IMG/VR virus record: IMGVR_UViG_3300026457_000014
Span: 1-60,639 of that record
Direction: 5' to 3' (one strand)
Length of the DNA stretch: 60,639 bases
Source: a virus
Part shown: piece after piece, positions 23,626 through 32,306 of the stretch
How positions within the stretch are numbered: position 1 is the stretch's first letter
Layout of the letters: every line of letters starts with the position of its first letter
Made by a program: the position numbers and the translations under genes
Notes under the pieces: model-generated
Seen by the model: only the letters and a program-made list of their open reading frames with translations
Database searches by the model: none
Told to the model about the DNA's origin: nothing

Positions 23626-23850
23626 TTATTTAGCTACTTTCTCACGTTGCAGCCAATACCAATAGGCATGGGATGCATTCTGATGAAAGCGTTTACCCAC
23701 CAGTAGTTTGAGCTTCTTTTGCTCTAGTTCATCAAGGCGTCCTTCGTTGTAAGGAAGAACTTCATTGCCATCGGCAAGCATGTTGATCTCAAGAGCATTC
23801 ATCTCCAGTTGGAGGTTGAAGTCTTCGATGGCATGCTCATGGCAATTCAT
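23626..23850 (-). CDS. Small helical hypothetical protein
   Basis: The most likely start is ATG 23850 (MNCHEHAIEDFN), 22 bases after the Gp157-like stop, giving 74 residues. The longer open frame upstream is the antisense-free shadow of the Gp157-like gene. The protein is helical, with ELEQKKLKLLVGKRFHQNA near the end. Function unknown. Confidence 0.6.
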   Translation of the reverse strand: MNCHEHAIEDFNLQLEMNALEINMLADGNEVLPYNEGRLDELEQKKLKLLVGKRFHQNASHAYWYWLQREKVAK

Positions 23851-23872
23851 CTTGATGCGTGCATCTTCCCCA

Positions 23873-24586
23873 TCAGTCGGCGGCGTCAATTTCAGGTAGA
23901 AGCTCTCCTGGATACTCGGATGCAGCCAAGTCCATTCCTTTACGGTCGAAGACTCGTGTGGAACGTACGCTGTAGTCTTGTTTGACTTGGACTCCAGCTG
24001 GTAATTGTTTACCCGTTTGATAGGCGTCACGGATTGCATCGAGGTTAGGGAGGACTTTAGTGGTTGATTTGGGTTCGATTCTCTCATCGAGAATGTCTCC
24101 TGAGAGTGATCGTAATACAACTCGCTTGGTTGTGGTGACTGTTTCTTCAACGCAATAAAGTTCTCTTTCTTTAGTGTGCCAAAACTCCGGGTCCGTGGAG
24201 ATTTCGACTGTGAGTTCCTTCTTTTTAACAAGGGTGAACTGGTAGTTACGACCGGTGATCTTGTTCGAATCCTGGGGCAGAACCCGACGTAAATAACTTA
24301 GCAAGCCTTTGAGGGACCGCAGTTGGGATTCGTGGTGACGCTTGGCTTGCGTGATGAGATCCCCTTCTTTTTTGATCCGCTCCAACGCATCTTCATGCGC
24401 TGCCATTGCGTAGTAGATGCGATCAATCTTCTCTGAACGGAGGAGGGCACAAGCTTCCAGCTCAGCTTTTGCCAGCTCTTGGGATTCAGGAGTGAGAAGA
24501 GGCAGAGACTTTTCGAGAGCAGCATAGTGCTCGTAAAGCTTAAGGATATTGAGATCCTTGAGTTTAGTCTGTGTGATTTGAGTCAT
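23873..24586 (-). CDS. Sipho_Gp157-like protein
   Basis: The 237-residue protein has the helical N-terminal layout of the Gp157 family: a long coiled segment (residues 10-110) with EKIDRIYYAMAAHEDALERIKKE. The C-terminal half is mixed and charged. Gp157 members are phage proteins once linked to resistance of Streptococcus thermophilus to phage; their role is unclear. The start has no Shine-Dalgarno site but a CTCAATTCAACTGAGCC leader. Confidence 0.65.
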   Translation of the reverse strand: MTQITQTKLKDLNILKLYEHYAALEKSLPLLTPESQELAKAELEACALLRSEKIDRIYYAMAAHEDALERIKKEGDLITQAKRHHESQLRSLKGLLSYLRRVLPQDSNKITGRNYQFTLVKKKELTVEISTDPEFWHTKERELYCVEETVTTTKRVVLRSLSGDILDERIEPKSTTKVLPNLDAIRDAYQTGKQLPAGVQVKQDYSVRSTRVFDRKGMDLAASEYPGELLPEIDAAD

Positions 24587-24589
24587 GGC

Positions 24590-24703
24590 TCAGTTGAATT
24601 GAGTTTGAACTTTGTTGATTAAATAGGTCACCAGCATGCCTGCTGCTGCCCAAAGAAGATCTTTCATCACCGGAAGTACGGCGGCAAACAAGGATTCGAA
24701 CAT
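24590..24703 (-). CDS. 37-residue single-span membrane protein
   Basis: The ORF (starts MFESLFAAVLPVMKDLLW) is one hydrophobic helix ending in a polar QTQFN tail. It has a pseudoknot (24723-24749) 19 bases upstream and a CTTCAACTC leader. Its stop overlaps the Gp157-like leader by a few bases. Such a micro-protein with its own control element is likely real. Possible membrane effector or holin-like role is speculative. Confidence 0.6.
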   Translation of the reverse strand: MFESLFAAVLPVMKDLLWAAAGMLVTYLINKVQTQFN

Positions 24704-24722
24704 GAGTTGAAGTGAGATGGAT

Positions 24723-24749
24723 GGTCAGTTTTACGTCATGACCAGGACG
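24723..24749 (-). promoter_or_regulatory. H-type pseudoknot, copy 1
   Basis: RNA sense order: P1 CGUC, spacer CU, P2 GGUCA, U, P1' GACG, loop UAAAAC, P2' UGACC. P2 differs from the usual GAGCA/UGCUC by paired changes. It sits 19 bases before the ATG at 24703. Confidence 0.8.
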
Positions 24750-24775
24750 GCGGAGTACCACACCCGGTGGCGGAG

Positions 24776-25150
24776 TCAGTCTACCAGGTCAGTCAAGCCC
24801 TTAGTCGTGACCTTGACCAGCTCAGAGAGGTAGTCAGTAAGTGCTTCGACCTTGGCGTTGACGGATTGGATTTCCTCCATCAGCTCCTCCCTGGAGGGAG
24901 TCAAACCAAAGATGTCGTTGTCCTTCAGTGCCTCTGGGTTGTTGGCCTTTTGGTACCGGCGACAATCATCGTTGGCTGCATAAACAGCATCTGTGAACAA
25001 CTCATGAGTTGCTTTTAACTCCAAGTATCCAAGATCTTCTTCATCCAAGATGGCATGTGCACGTTTGTACAACTTGGCAGTAAACCTGATGTTGTCTTCA
25101 AAGAACTCCTCGTACTGTTCAGAGGGAAGGCCGTAGGTGTCAATCGACAT
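24776..25150 (-). CDS. Helical hypothetical protein
   Basis: From MSIDTYGLPSEQ the protein has 124 residues, acidic and helical, with a heptad-like C-terminus (VNAKVEALTDYLSEL). It overlaps the stop of the upstream 42-residue gene by 11 bases. Function unknown. Confidence 0.6.
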   Translation of the reverse strand: MSIDTYGLPSEQYEEFFEDNIRFTAKLYKRAHAILDEEDLGYLELKATHELFTDAVYAANDDCRRYQKANNPEALKDNDIFGLTPSREELMEEIQSVNAKVEALTDYLSELVKVTTKGLTDLVD

Positions 25151-25268
25151 AACAATCCAAAGCTTCTCGGAGTGCATCAATCATAAAGGTTTCTTGTCCT
25201 TCTGGACCTAAGTCGGTCCACCATTGAAGATCAGGATCTTTGTCATCCCAATCAATACGGATGGTCAT
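25140..25268 (-). CDS. Small acidic hypothetical protein
   Basis: The best start is ATG 25268 (MTIRIDWDDKDPD) because AAGAGGA lies eight bases before it and it follows the previous stop at 25294. The longer in-frame starts would overlap another gene. 42 residues, acidic. Function unknown. Confidence 0.55.
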   Translation of the reverse strand: MTIRIDWDDKDPDLQWWTDLGPEGQETFMIDALREALDCYVD

Positions 25269-25293
25269 GGATCCATCCTCTTCATCAATGCAT

Positions 25294-25461
25294 TCAATCT
25301 GTAGCTTGTTGATCGAGTTCGGATTCAACGTGGCCCAAGAGGATGTTTTCTGCATAGGTTTCACAATCAGTTCTGATCTCTGCACCAAGTTTAATCAGAC
25401 CCCAGTAGGTATCTTCATTAACCTCAAGGTGCAGAGAATACTTACCATTTGAAAGCATCAT
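25294..25461 (-). CDS. Small hypothetical protein
   Basis: The 55-residue ORF (starts MMLSNGKYSLHLEV) has its ATG overlapping the upstream TGA. It begins with a short beta-like stretch and ends in an acidic helix (HVESELDQQATD). Function unknown. Confidence 0.6.
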   Translation of the reverse strand: MMLSNGKYSLHLEVNEDTYWGLIKLGAEIRTDCETYAENILLGHVESELDQQATD

Positions 25462-26402
25462 TGCTTTTTCACAGCGGCTTTGAGTTGTGGCAGAGATACA
25501 CCAGGAAATGGTGTGTAACCAGCCTCCATCATATTGAAGAAAAGATCCCAGGCATGGTGCTGCGTGAACACCTCTTGTGGTTTGTACGTACGCCAGTGGG
25601 ATAGAGGAGCTTGAGCACCAGACTTGGTGTGGAGCAGAACAAAGCGACCATCACTGATGTGATCCGAGGGCGGCGCATACCACCAGGCCACACACTTCTC
25701 AGGTGTACCGCTGGGACTGGCATTACGGGTATCAGTGCGTTTGCACAGCAGTTCCCTGTACTTGTTGAACCAAGTCAGGTGTATACACCACGGTTTAAAT
25801 CCCTGGATTTCTTCTTGGAAAGCAGATAGATTTGAAAGCTGGCGTTGAAAGGACCCACATGAACAACTAGGTTCACCAAACGAGGACTGTTGTTCTTGCA
25901 CATCATCCAGTTCACCGTCCATATCAAGCGGCCGATTCGGAAGCCGAAGTCCGTCAGGCGCAACCAAATGGCCCAGGTCCGTTTGGTCAGACTGAAGGAG
26001 TGCTTTGATCTTTTCGGGGTCTGATACATGTATGAACTTATCTGCCCAATGGGTTTGGAGTTTTGCATTCGAGGTTAGGTGTCCGAGTGCGTGCGTGTAG
26101 TTCCAGCCCTTAAACAATATGTAAGCATTGTTATGCCATACACTAGGGCCACGATAATTAGGGCCAAGATAAGAAAAGAAATCTTTGAGACGGTGGGTGT
26201 AAGAAGAGTAGGCAGCTTTGATTAGCTCCCGTGCGTAAGCCTGCTGACTACCATCGCGACGCACCACAACACAATCAGTATCTCGCAGATAGATCCCAGC
26301 AATGTCGGTGTCATCAAAGTCTTGGTACGCACGGCGGATGTTCGTCCGCGTGTAGATGCACGCCTGCGCCGCGTTGAGTTCCTGGAGGATTTGCGTTGAC
26401 AT
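25458..26402 (-). CDS. Hypothetical protein with SWIM-like zinc motif
   Basis: The 314-residue protein has CSCGSFQ near residue 180 and C-I-H ~30 residues later, the C-x-C...C-x-H pattern of SWIM zinc domains that bind DNA or protein. The rest (Trp/Tyr/His-rich) is not recognised. The ATG follows a clear SD-less leader with CTCAACTCAACCCAATTCAAATC split as two CTCAA units. Confidence 0.55.
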   Translation of the reverse strand: MSTQILQELNAAQACIYTRTNIRRAYQDFDDTDIAGIYLRDTDCVVVRRDGSQQAYARELIKAAYSSYTHRLKDFFSYLGPNYRGPSVWHNNAYILFKGWNYTHALGHLTSNAKLQTHWADKFIHVSDPEKIKALLQSDQTDLGHLVAPDGLRLPNRPLDMDGELDDVQEQQSSFGEPSCSCGSFQRQLSNLSAFQEEIQGFKPWCIHLTWFNKYRELLCKRTDTRNASPSGTPEKCVAWWYAPPSDHISDGRFVLLHTKSGAQAPLSHWRTYKPQEVFTQHHAWDLFFNMMEAGYTPFPGVSLPQLKAAVKKQ

Positions 26403-26426
26403 GATTTGAATTGGGTTGAGTTGAGA

Positions 26427-26630
26427 TCAGATGTAAAGGTCATGGTCTGGAGGAACTGACCTGTCTCTGGAACGTTCGCGAGCCATCTCGCGTGCTGCCT
26501 TACCGATACGGTATGAACCGTAGATGACAGCAGCCCATGCCACTGGTGTGGTTAGGCATGCGGCAATTGTACCAGCAACCAAAACCGTGGCGCCACCAGC
26601 AGTGATTGCAGCTTTGTCTTCAGGTTTCAT
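26427..26630 (-). CDS. Small membrane protein
   Basis: The 67-residue protein has a short charged head, a hydrophobic Ala/Gly/Thr-rich segment (residues ~10-42, one or two spans) and a basic Arg-rich tail. AAGGATTACTG precedes the ATG. Function unknown. Confidence 0.6.
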   Translation of the reverse strand: MKPEDKAAITAGGATVLVAGTIAACLTTPVAWAAVIYGSYRIGKAAREMARERSRDRSVPPDHDLYI

Positions 26631-26708
26631 CAGTAATCCTTAATACATTTGGAAAGTGGTTGTTGAACTTAACTGTAGAAGTAAAATGTTTGTAACAACT
26701 TAATACAG

Positions 26709-26972
26709 ATGGAAGAGATTAAGTACGTACCATTAACTCAGTTCCAGATTGAACCAACACTTGATGATAAGTTTTGGCTGGAAAAAATCAAACGATCCAT
26801 ACAAGAATGTGACTCTGTTAGTACCTTGAAAGAAATGGCGACCTTGCTTGCGCAGATCGCCACGAATCGTCAAGGTGTGATAAGGGGATTGATCCAAGAC
26901 ATGTTCATCTTCAACAATGTTGCAGTTGAACCAAGTGATGTGACCAACCCCCAGGTTCCTGGATCAGAGTGA
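26709..26972 (+). CDS. Plus-strand hypothetical protein within minus-strand region
   Basis: The 87-residue protein is helical (DKFWLEKIKRSIQECDS...MATLLAQIATNRQGVI). It is the only plus-strand gene between 19.8 and 32 kb and probably has its own promoter in the AT-rich 26631-26708 gap. Its end overlaps the next gene tail-to-tail by nine bases. Function unknown. Confidence 0.65.
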   Translation: MEEIKYVPLTQFQIEPTLDDKFWLEKIKRSIQECDSVSTLKEMATLLAQIATNRQGVIRGLIQDMFIFNNVAVEPSDVTNPQVPGSE

Positions 26973-27980
26973 CTCGTCTTCCCCGGTGAGTTCGTTGCGT
27001 GAGGGCAGAGCCTTCACTTCAACGGCATCAGTGGTACGGGAGACGGGCAGGATCTGCACGCCATCCTTGATTCCATAGGCACCACCAAGACGCTGGGCAT
27101 CTTGACGGGAGTGCTGGTTGATGTAGTCATCAAACATCTCCTGCATCTTCCAGGTGGATTCACGATCTTCATCAGGAATCGACAGGCGATTCAAGGATTC
27201 GACCGCATCATCCTGGGAGCTGTAATCAGGAATCTCGAAGGATTCGATAGCGCAGATCTCAACGTTGTTAGCACCACGCATCTCATTAGCGAGGACGGGA
27301 GCAAACACCGTGGTGGCATAGAACTTCTCGTTGAATGCCAGAGGCACTTCAGAGTCCAGTGCTTTGCTCAGGCACTTGGACATTTCCTTCTCGTACAGCT
27401 TGACCTTGTCCGATACGTCGGTGCCGTTGAGACCCTTAAGAGTAAGGACCATCGGGATCTTGTGAGCACGCTTGTTGTCCTGGGTCAGGATGTAGACCAG
27501 ATACTTGGTGCGCACGCTGTACTTGCGCTTGTACATCTCACCTTTGCTGTTGGCCAGATCAGCGGCCACCTTGTCGTTGTCAAACATGGCTTTGACATCG
27601 GGATCTTCAAAGGTGCCAATCGTCTGGCGCATCCCAGTGGTTTCTTCCACCATCAGTGGAGAACGCAACAGGATCTGAACGCGGGGTTCAGTGAAGTTGA
27701 GACCTTCCTCGATGGAAGTGTTGGGTGCCATGCCAAAGGTTTGCTTGTAATCCCAGATGACAGAACCTTTGGTGAACTGATCTTCTGTTGCAGTCCAACC
27801 GCAGGTATCAAGATCGGACTTACGGACAAACCAACCGCGTACTTTGGATTTGTTTAGAGGTTGAATGGTGACAAGATTCTGGTAACCAGAAACAAATTCT
27901 TTGGACTGAAACATCCGGAAGGAGTCGAGTCCACGGGTTGCAAGCGCAGCAGTTTTCTTGGTGGTCATGGAAGAAGTCAT
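26964..27980 (-). CDS. Replication-region hypothetical protein (DUF5895-like?)
   Basis: The start at ATG 27980 (MTSSMTTKKTAAL) gives 338 residues; a longer frame would translate the pseudoknot. The protein is mixed alpha/beta (GWFVRKSDLDTCGW, RKYSVRTKYLVYILTQD) and ends in an acidic tail. It may match DUF5895 of cyanobacteria, from memory only. Its place beside SSB and DNA polymerase, and the pseudoknot 21 bases upstream, suggest a replication or recombination role. Confidence 0.6.
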   Translation of the reverse strand: MTSSMTTKKTAALATRGLDSFRMFQSKEFVSGYQNLVTIQPLNKSKVRGWFVRKSDLDTCGWTATEDQFTKGSVIWDYKQTFGMAPNTSIEEGLNFTEPRVQILLRSPLMVEETTGMRQTIGTFEDPDVKAMFDNDKVAADLANSKGEMYKRKYSVRTKYLVYILTQDNKRAHKIPMVLTLKGLNGTDVSDKVKLYEKEMSKCLSKALDSEVPLAFNEKFYATTVFAPVLANEMRGANNVEICAIESFEIPDYSSQDDAVESLNRLSIPDEDRESTWKMQEMFDDYINQHSRQDAQRLGGAYGIKDGVQILPVSRTTDAVEVKALPSRNELTGEDESL

Positions 27981-28001
27981 GGTTGTTTCGTAGTCAGGAG
28001 T

Positions 28002-28028
28002 GAGCAGTTTAACGTCATGCTCAGGACG
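28002..28028 (-). promoter_or_regulatory. H-type pseudoknot, copy 2
   Basis: RNA sense order: CGUC, CU, GAGCA, U, GACG, UUAAAC, UGCUC. This is the reference form. It lies six bases after the upstream stop and 21 bases before the ATG at 27980. Confidence 0.85.
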
Positions 28029-28033
28029 GATCA

Positions 28034-28276
28034 TCAGTCTGCTTTGGATCCACCCGCATTCATCACGTACACCTCAGTACTTAATGAATCGAAGTACATC
28101 TCAGACAGCTCCTTCATAGCTTCAAAGATGTTGCTTTCCATGTAGCCGCAACCCTTGAGGAAATCCACAAGGTGTTGCACGACATCATCAGCAACCAGTG
28201 CTTTGAATTCGTGGAGGACTTTGGTGTTTTCGTCTTCGTAAAGCAGAGTGAATTGATCGTGAGTTGGAGTTGACAT
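28034..28276 (-). CDS. Hypothetical protein
   Basis: The 80-residue acidic protein is helical (VVQHLVDFLKGCGY) and has its ATG overlapping the SSB-like gene's TGA. Coupled expression with SSB suggests an accessory role. No family recognised. Confidence 0.65.
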   Translation of the reverse strand: MSTPTHDQFTLLYEDENTKVLHEFKALVADDVVQHLVDFLKGCGYMESNIFEAMKELSEMYFDSLSTEVYVMNAGGSKAD

Positions 28277-29097
28277 CAGAATGGAAGTTCTTCAAGTTCA
28301 GGTGCTGCTCCGTATTGACCGGGCAGATCAGGCAACCCACCACCTGAGGCCTGGTTCCAGGGATCAGATTGTGTGTTGTTGCTTGCCCATAGGTTAACGG
28401 TGTTTTCAGCCGCTGCATTGTTTGTGGTGGATGCCACAGGTTTCACTTGGGACTCAACTGCACCATTGTCACTGGCCTTAGGAGGCAGGGTGAGATTGGA
28501 GACTTGAATCTTGGTAGATGTGCGGCGCTCCTTGGTTGCCTTATCAGTCCAGGCATCGGTCACCAGCTTGCCGTGAATCGTCAGGCCAACGCCCTTACGG
28601 GTGTAGTTGGCAATCAACTCTGCGTTATTCAGGCGATCTTTCGTGGAGTTGATGGCAAAGAAGTTAAAGAGATCTGCTTTGTTCTTGCCCATGGGGACAG
28701 AGAGCGTCTGGTTGCAGATCATCAGACCATCAGCTGTAGTGCGGAACACACGCTCATCTGATTCATCGATGTCTTTGATGCAACGACCCGAGAGGATCAC
28801 ATCGTTGAGGATGGGTGTACTTTCAGTAACTTCATACACAATTCCTCCATGCAACGAATACGTTCTGGATTGAACGTCGAAACGTAACTTGGCGCTGTGA
28901 ATGTGCAGACGTGCGCCTGCTTTGTAGGTACGGAATTTCTCACAAGCTTTACCGTAGACATTGAGTTCAAGTGGAGTGGGTGCTTTGTTACTGACCGGAG
29001 GCAGGTTAACGAGAGCACGCAGATTGAATGATGTCTCACTGGTGTAAACCTCACGGGGTTCTTCCATGAGGACAGCGCAGACAGATGCGAAGTTCAT
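28276..29097 (-). CDS. ssb: Tandem-OB single-stranded DNA-binding protein
   Basis: The 273-residue protein seems to have two OB-fold units: residues ~1-95, then ~98-205 with an SSB-type pattern (NDVILSGRCIKDID, LFNFFAI, YTRKGVGLTIHGKL). A disordered Gly/Asn/Gln-rich linker leads to the tip ELEELPF, matching the acidic-P-F tip by which bacterial SSBs recruit partners. It should coat single strands at the phage fork. A pseudoknot lies 21 bases upstream. DNA polymerase is encoded upstream on the same strand. Confidence 0.8.
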   Translation of the reverse strand: MNFASVCAVLMEEPREVYTSETSFNLRALVNLPPVSNKAPTPLELNVYGKACEKFRTYKAGARLHIHSAKLRFDVQSRTYSLHGGIVYEVTESTPILNDVILSGRCIKDIDESDERVFRTTADGLMICNQTLSVPMGKNKADLFNFFAINSTKDRLNNAELIANYTRKGVGLTIHGKLVTDAWTDKATKERRTSTKIQVSNLTLPPKASDNGAVESQVKPVASTTNNAAAENTVNLWASNNTQSDPWNQASGGGLPDLPGQYGAAPELEELPF

Positions 29098-29118
29098 TGA
29101 TTCAGACGGTAGGTGTTA

Positions 29119-29145
29119 AGGCAGTTTAACGTCATGCCTAGGACG
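29119..29145 (-). promoter_or_regulatory. H-type pseudoknot, copy 3 (ssb leader)
   Basis: RNA sense order: CGUC, CU, AGGCA, U, GACG, UUAAAC, UGCCU. The P2 helix has two paired substitutions relative to the reference. It separates the DNA polymerase stop from the ssb ATG. Confidence 0.85.
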
Positions 29146-29150
29146 TGGCA

Positions 29151-31010
29151 TTAGTGGGTTTGTGCCCAGGTGTAGCCGACGTGAGAGTCGCCTTCAATCT
29201 TACAGCGAAACCCAAAGAAGTCTTGTGCTTTCGGGAAGGCAGCCAGTGCGTGTTCCTGGATGATGGGCACGGTGTTCTCTGGGCAAGACAGCTGCACTTC
29301 ATCGTGGATCATGGCGTGTTGGATCCAGTCCTTGCCATGCACCAAGCCAGCTGTTTCCAGTGATTCATGAATGTTGATGACCACTTGCTTCATGAGTACA
29401 GCACCTGCAGCTTGGAGCAACACGTTCAATGCTTTGAATTCAGAGCGACACCAGAGTGCACGACCATCCAGTCCACGTAAGTAACCACGGTCACAGAGTG
29501 CAAGCTCAAGGTTTTGTTTGAGTTTCTTGAGTGCTGGCACACCGTTCATAAATCCATTGATGGCGGACTTACCTAGCTGACGCAATGTTTCTGTATCTTT
29601 CTCATTCGGATCGATGATGGTACCAGCCTTAATGGCACCACATCCATACAACATTCCATACAGCAAACGCTTACTGATGTCCCTCGTCTCTACACCAAAT
29701 TGTTGTTGGTTATAGGTATGGATATCAATGGATTCATCAGTTACCAGATTGGCGTACTCACCGTCATCCCAAACGGCTAGGTACCCTGCAAGACAACGGA
29801 GTTCCAATGCTTTAGCATCCACCCCAATGAGATGCCAGTTGTAAGGAGCGTGAAAAAGATTACGGCATTCCTTGCCATAGGGTGAGTAAGACGCTGGAAC
29901 CTGACCCATATTTGGATACCGATGGCTACAACGCCCAGTGATACAACCATTAGTAACCACGTCCCCGTGAATACATAGATCATCATTGTTGACAAGCTTG
30001 AGCCATGCATTGTTTCCATCGGCAATTTGTCCAAGACGTTTTTTGATGAGCATGTACTCAGCCAGGGGCTGAGCTTCTGGGAATGGAAGCTGTTCTAGAA
30101 CTTCATCATTAAGGATTGGATTTCCTTTCTCAGTTGTTTTCTCTGGTTTCCATCCGTACTTTTTCCACAGTCTATTAACAATTTGGTCACGAGATCCAGG
30201 ATTGAATTCCTCTGACCGTCGTTTAATAAATGGTTGTCCTTTAACATAACCACGCTTGCTGTTGTTTACCTTAGGGATAAACGTTTCTTCATGGATGATG
30301 GGCGGAAACAATTCCTTTAGATGAGACTCCAGTTCTTCTTGTTTTGCTCTAAGCACATCCACAAGATCAAGGCATGCATCAACATCAAAAGGAAAACCTG
30401 CTCGCACTTGTCTGTTAATTGCCAAGGCAAAGTCATGCTCAAGCTTGAGCGCTGGTTCCTCATAGTTTTGCCGTGTGATCTGCTCCCAGAGTTTTGTGGT
30501 GACCACAACATCCTGGATGCAGTAGTCAAGCATCTCTTGAGAAAATTCGGAGAAGTCTTTGAAGTTGATCTTGTGATCGGCCAACCTCCATCCCCATGCC
30601 TTAAGTGATGCGGATCCACGTAAGTCCTTTGGAACTTGCGGATATTGTTCGCAGTCCAAGTCATAGAGTCTCTCCTTTGGCCAGATCAGACGTGTGCAGA
30701 TGAGGGTGTCAAGGATGCGTGCTTTGCAGACGAATTGATGCAGCTTTTGCAGAACCGGTACGTCATAGAAGATCACGTTGTGACCAATGAGTACATCAGC
30801 GGTTGCCAGATGAGCAAGAGCATCAGCAATACGATCAGGCCCATAAGCAAAAGTTTGTTGTTTGTTGATGTCATAAATCACCAGACAATGAACAACAGAA
30901 GCTTTGTCATACAGGCCATCAGTCTCGCAGTCAAAGACTAGCCACGTTTCATTTACGGAACTGGGCTTCGTCGCGAACTTGGAGTTCTTCACTGGCAAGA
31001 CTGGTGTCAT
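29151..31010 (-). CDS. Family A DNA polymerase (T7-like)
   Basis: The 619-residue protein has a 3'-5' exonuclease domain: FDCETDG (D27, E29), IGHNVIFYD and YCIQDVVVTTKLW. The polymerase domain has motif A (GVDAKALELRCLAG), motif B (RDISKRLLYGMLYGCG) and motif C (HDEVQL). It is the replicative polymerase. Its start overlaps the upstream 77-residue gene by 62 bases, which is longer than usual, so the true start could be internal. Confidence 0.95.
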   Translation of the reverse strand: MTPVLPVKNSKFATKPSSVNETWLVFDCETDGLYDKASVVHCLVIYDINKQQTFAYGPDRIADALAHLATADVLIGHNVIFYDVPVLQKLHQFVCKARILDTLICTRLIWPKERLYDLDCEQYPQVPKDLRGSASLKAWGWRLADHKINFKDFSEFSQEMLDYCIQDVVVTTKLWEQITRQNYEEPALKLEHDFALAINRQVRAGFPFDVDACLDLVDVLRAKQEELESHLKELFPPIIHEETFIPKVNNSKRGYVKGQPFIKRRSEEFNPGSRDQIVNRLWKKYGWKPEKTTEKGNPILNDEVLEQLPFPEAQPLAEYMLIKKRLGQIADGNNAWLKLVNNDDLCIHGDVVTNGCITGRCSHRYPNMGQVPASYSPYGKECRNLFHAPYNWHLIGVDAKALELRCLAGYLAVWDDGEYANLVTDESIDIHTYNQQQFGVETRDISKRLLYGMLYGCGAIKAGTIIDPNEKDTETLRQLGKSAINGFMNGVPALKKLKQNLELALCDRGYLRGLDGRALWCRSEFKALNVLLQAAGAVLMKQVVINIHESLETAGLVHGKDWIQHAMIHDEVQLSCPENTVPIIQEHALAAFPKAQDFFGFRCKIEGDSHVGYTWAQTH

Positions 31011-31182
31011 GTTTGTTAATCCACGTCAAGATCTGCTGAGCACCAGCCCTATATGGGTGGGAGAAGATCTTATTCAGAGCTACTTCTGAATCTAACGGAA
31101 TTAATTGGAATTGATTTGAAGTCTTGCAGGCAGTGATGGCAAATGGCCTGCCATCTTTCCATGTAGCAATGACGTAAGACAT
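30949..31182 (-). CDS. Small hypothetical protein upstream of DNA polymerase
   Basis: The 77-residue protein (starts MSYVIATWKDGRPF) has a beta-rich start and helical end. It follows a long hairpin by three bases and overlaps the polymerase start. Function unknown. Confidence 0.65.
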   Translation of the reverse strand: MSYVIATWKDGRPFAITACKTSNQFQLIPLDSEVALNKIFSHPYRAGAQQILTWINKHDTSLASEELQVRDEAQFRK

Positions 31183-31185
31183 AAA

Positions 31186-31225
31186 GGAATGAAAGACGGA
31201 CAGATACTATCCGATCTTTCATTCC
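31186..31225 (-). promoter_or_regulatory. Long hairpin before start codon
   Basis: An 11-bp perfect stem (GGAATGAAAGA/TCTTTCATTCC) continues into a CGGA/TCCG inner stem. On the minus strand it is followed by TTT and the ATG at 31182. It may be an RNA processing or protective element, or a weak terminator. Confidence 0.6.
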
Positions 31226-31237
31226 CGTCAAGGTTCT

Positions 31238-32005
31238 TCAAGTTGTCTTCTGGTTTGATTTGCCGTATCCAACAAATCCACCTTCCTTCTTACGTTGAGA
31301 AAGTGCTTTGCTTGCAGCGGACCCAGCACGCTGGGAGCCATGAACCAGCAGTGCGAAAGGTTTGTCACCTAAGCAGTGGCTATCGTCGTGATCAATCTCA
31401 AGCCCACGTTCTGCAGCCTCAACTTCTGTGTAGACCACATAAGCAATGCGCTGGAACACATGCGGATACTTTGGGATGAGGTAGTCAAGTGTCCCACCGA
31501 AAGATGCAGTGAGGTAGAAGTTGGATGGGATCTGATCACGCAGGTTGATCCACATACCAAGGGACTTGGTGTAGCTGTAGAACTTTTGCTTGGGCCGCTC
31601 CTGGGCAACCATGAGCCAAGCCTTCATGTAGTTCTCAGTCCAGTAGTCACCAGATTCGTGGACACGAACAAGGTCCCGTGGTGGTTGCATCAGCAGCGAC
31701 ATGTCAATCAGATCACGGAGGAGTGTGACCTGATTGCCGTTCATGTGGATGGTTTCACGCAGCAGATCCCAGTTGTGCCAACGGGCTTCACGTACGTTGG
31801 GTCTGGTCTCTGCCATGGCAGCAAAGCAGCGGTACTCATCTGCTTCTGTACCAGTGAGCTGAGGTAGGTCACGGATCTCACCAGTGACACGATCAGCCAT
31901 GGTCTTACAGACACCAGCGTGTGGGCAGGAGTAGCCCGCTGGGATATTGAAGATGAGTCGGTTCTTGAGCTTGCCGTTACCAGTGGAGAACTTGAGGAGT
32001 TTCAT
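31238..32005 (-). CDS. GP88-like phage protein
   Basis: The preferred start at 32005 (MKLLKFSTGNGKL) gives 255 residues. The N-terminus (KLLKFSTGNGKLKN...FNIPAGYSCPHAGVC) resembles the GP88 family of phage proteins, whose function is not known. Later parts contain RVHESGDYWTENY and a TKSLGMW stretch. A pseudoknot with variant loop lies 36 bases upstream; the leader contains CATTCAACTCAAC. Confidence 0.6.
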   Translation of the reverse strand: MKLLKFSTGNGKLKNRLIFNIPAGYSCPHAGVCKTMADRVTGEIRDLPQLTGTEADEYRCFAAMAETRPNVREARWHNWDLLRETIHMNGNQVTLLRDLIDMSLLMQPPRDLVRVHESGDYWTENYMKAWLMVAQERPKQKFYSYTKSLGMWINLRDQIPSNFYLTASFGGTLDYLIPKYPHVFQRIAYVVYTEVEAAERGLEIDHDDSHCLGDKPFALLVHGSQRAGSAASKALSQRKKEGGFVGYGKSNQKTT

Positions 32006-32041
32006 GGTGTTAAGTTGAGTTGAATGATAAGTAAAACTAAT

Positions 32042-32068
32042 GAGCAGTTTAAGGACATGCTCAGGTCC
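32042..32068 (-). promoter_or_regulatory. H-type pseudoknot, copy 4 (alternative P1)
   Basis: RNA sense order: GGAC, CU, GAGCA, U, GUCC, UUAAAC, UGCUC. Both halves of P1 differ from the reference (CGUC/GACG) yet still pair, a compensatory exchange. A CCCG/CGGG hairpin lies just upstream at ~32084. Confidence 0.85.
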
Positions 32069-32153
32069 ATCTTCCCGTTCGGGAGTGTTACACAATGAAC
32101 GACATCATATACATCAAGCGTCATATACTTTCCGTATCAATCGCTACAGAATC

Positions 32154-32306
32154 ATGACGCTTACGTATCGGGGTGTCAAGTATGACAAGGACGAACAGGC
32201 TAAGAAAGATAAAGCCTGGTGGAATCTAGCCCATCGTCCGTGGCTACGCCTGACATACCGTAACATCGGCTACAATCCTTTCCTTACTGGAGGTCAAATC
32301 AAATGA
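32154..32306 (+). CDS. DUF4278-like protein
   Basis: The 50-residue protein begins MTLTYRGVKYDKDE, the hallmark of DUF4278, a short family typical of cyanobacteria with an M-x-L-x-Y-R-G start. This supports a cyanobacterial host and gene capture. It is on the plus strand, divergent from the GP88-like gene, so the 148-base gap should hold both promoters. Function unknown. Confidence 0.7.
   Translation: MTLTYRGVKYDKDEQAKKDKAWWNLAHRPWLRLTYRNIGYNPFLTGGQIK

Noticed and set aside
24564-24761. 65-residue minus-strand ORF reading through the pseudoknot
   Set aside because: Its start is the pseudoknot itself translated (RPGHDVKL); similar RPEHDVKLL starts at 28034 and 36951 show that the element extends ORFs by chance.
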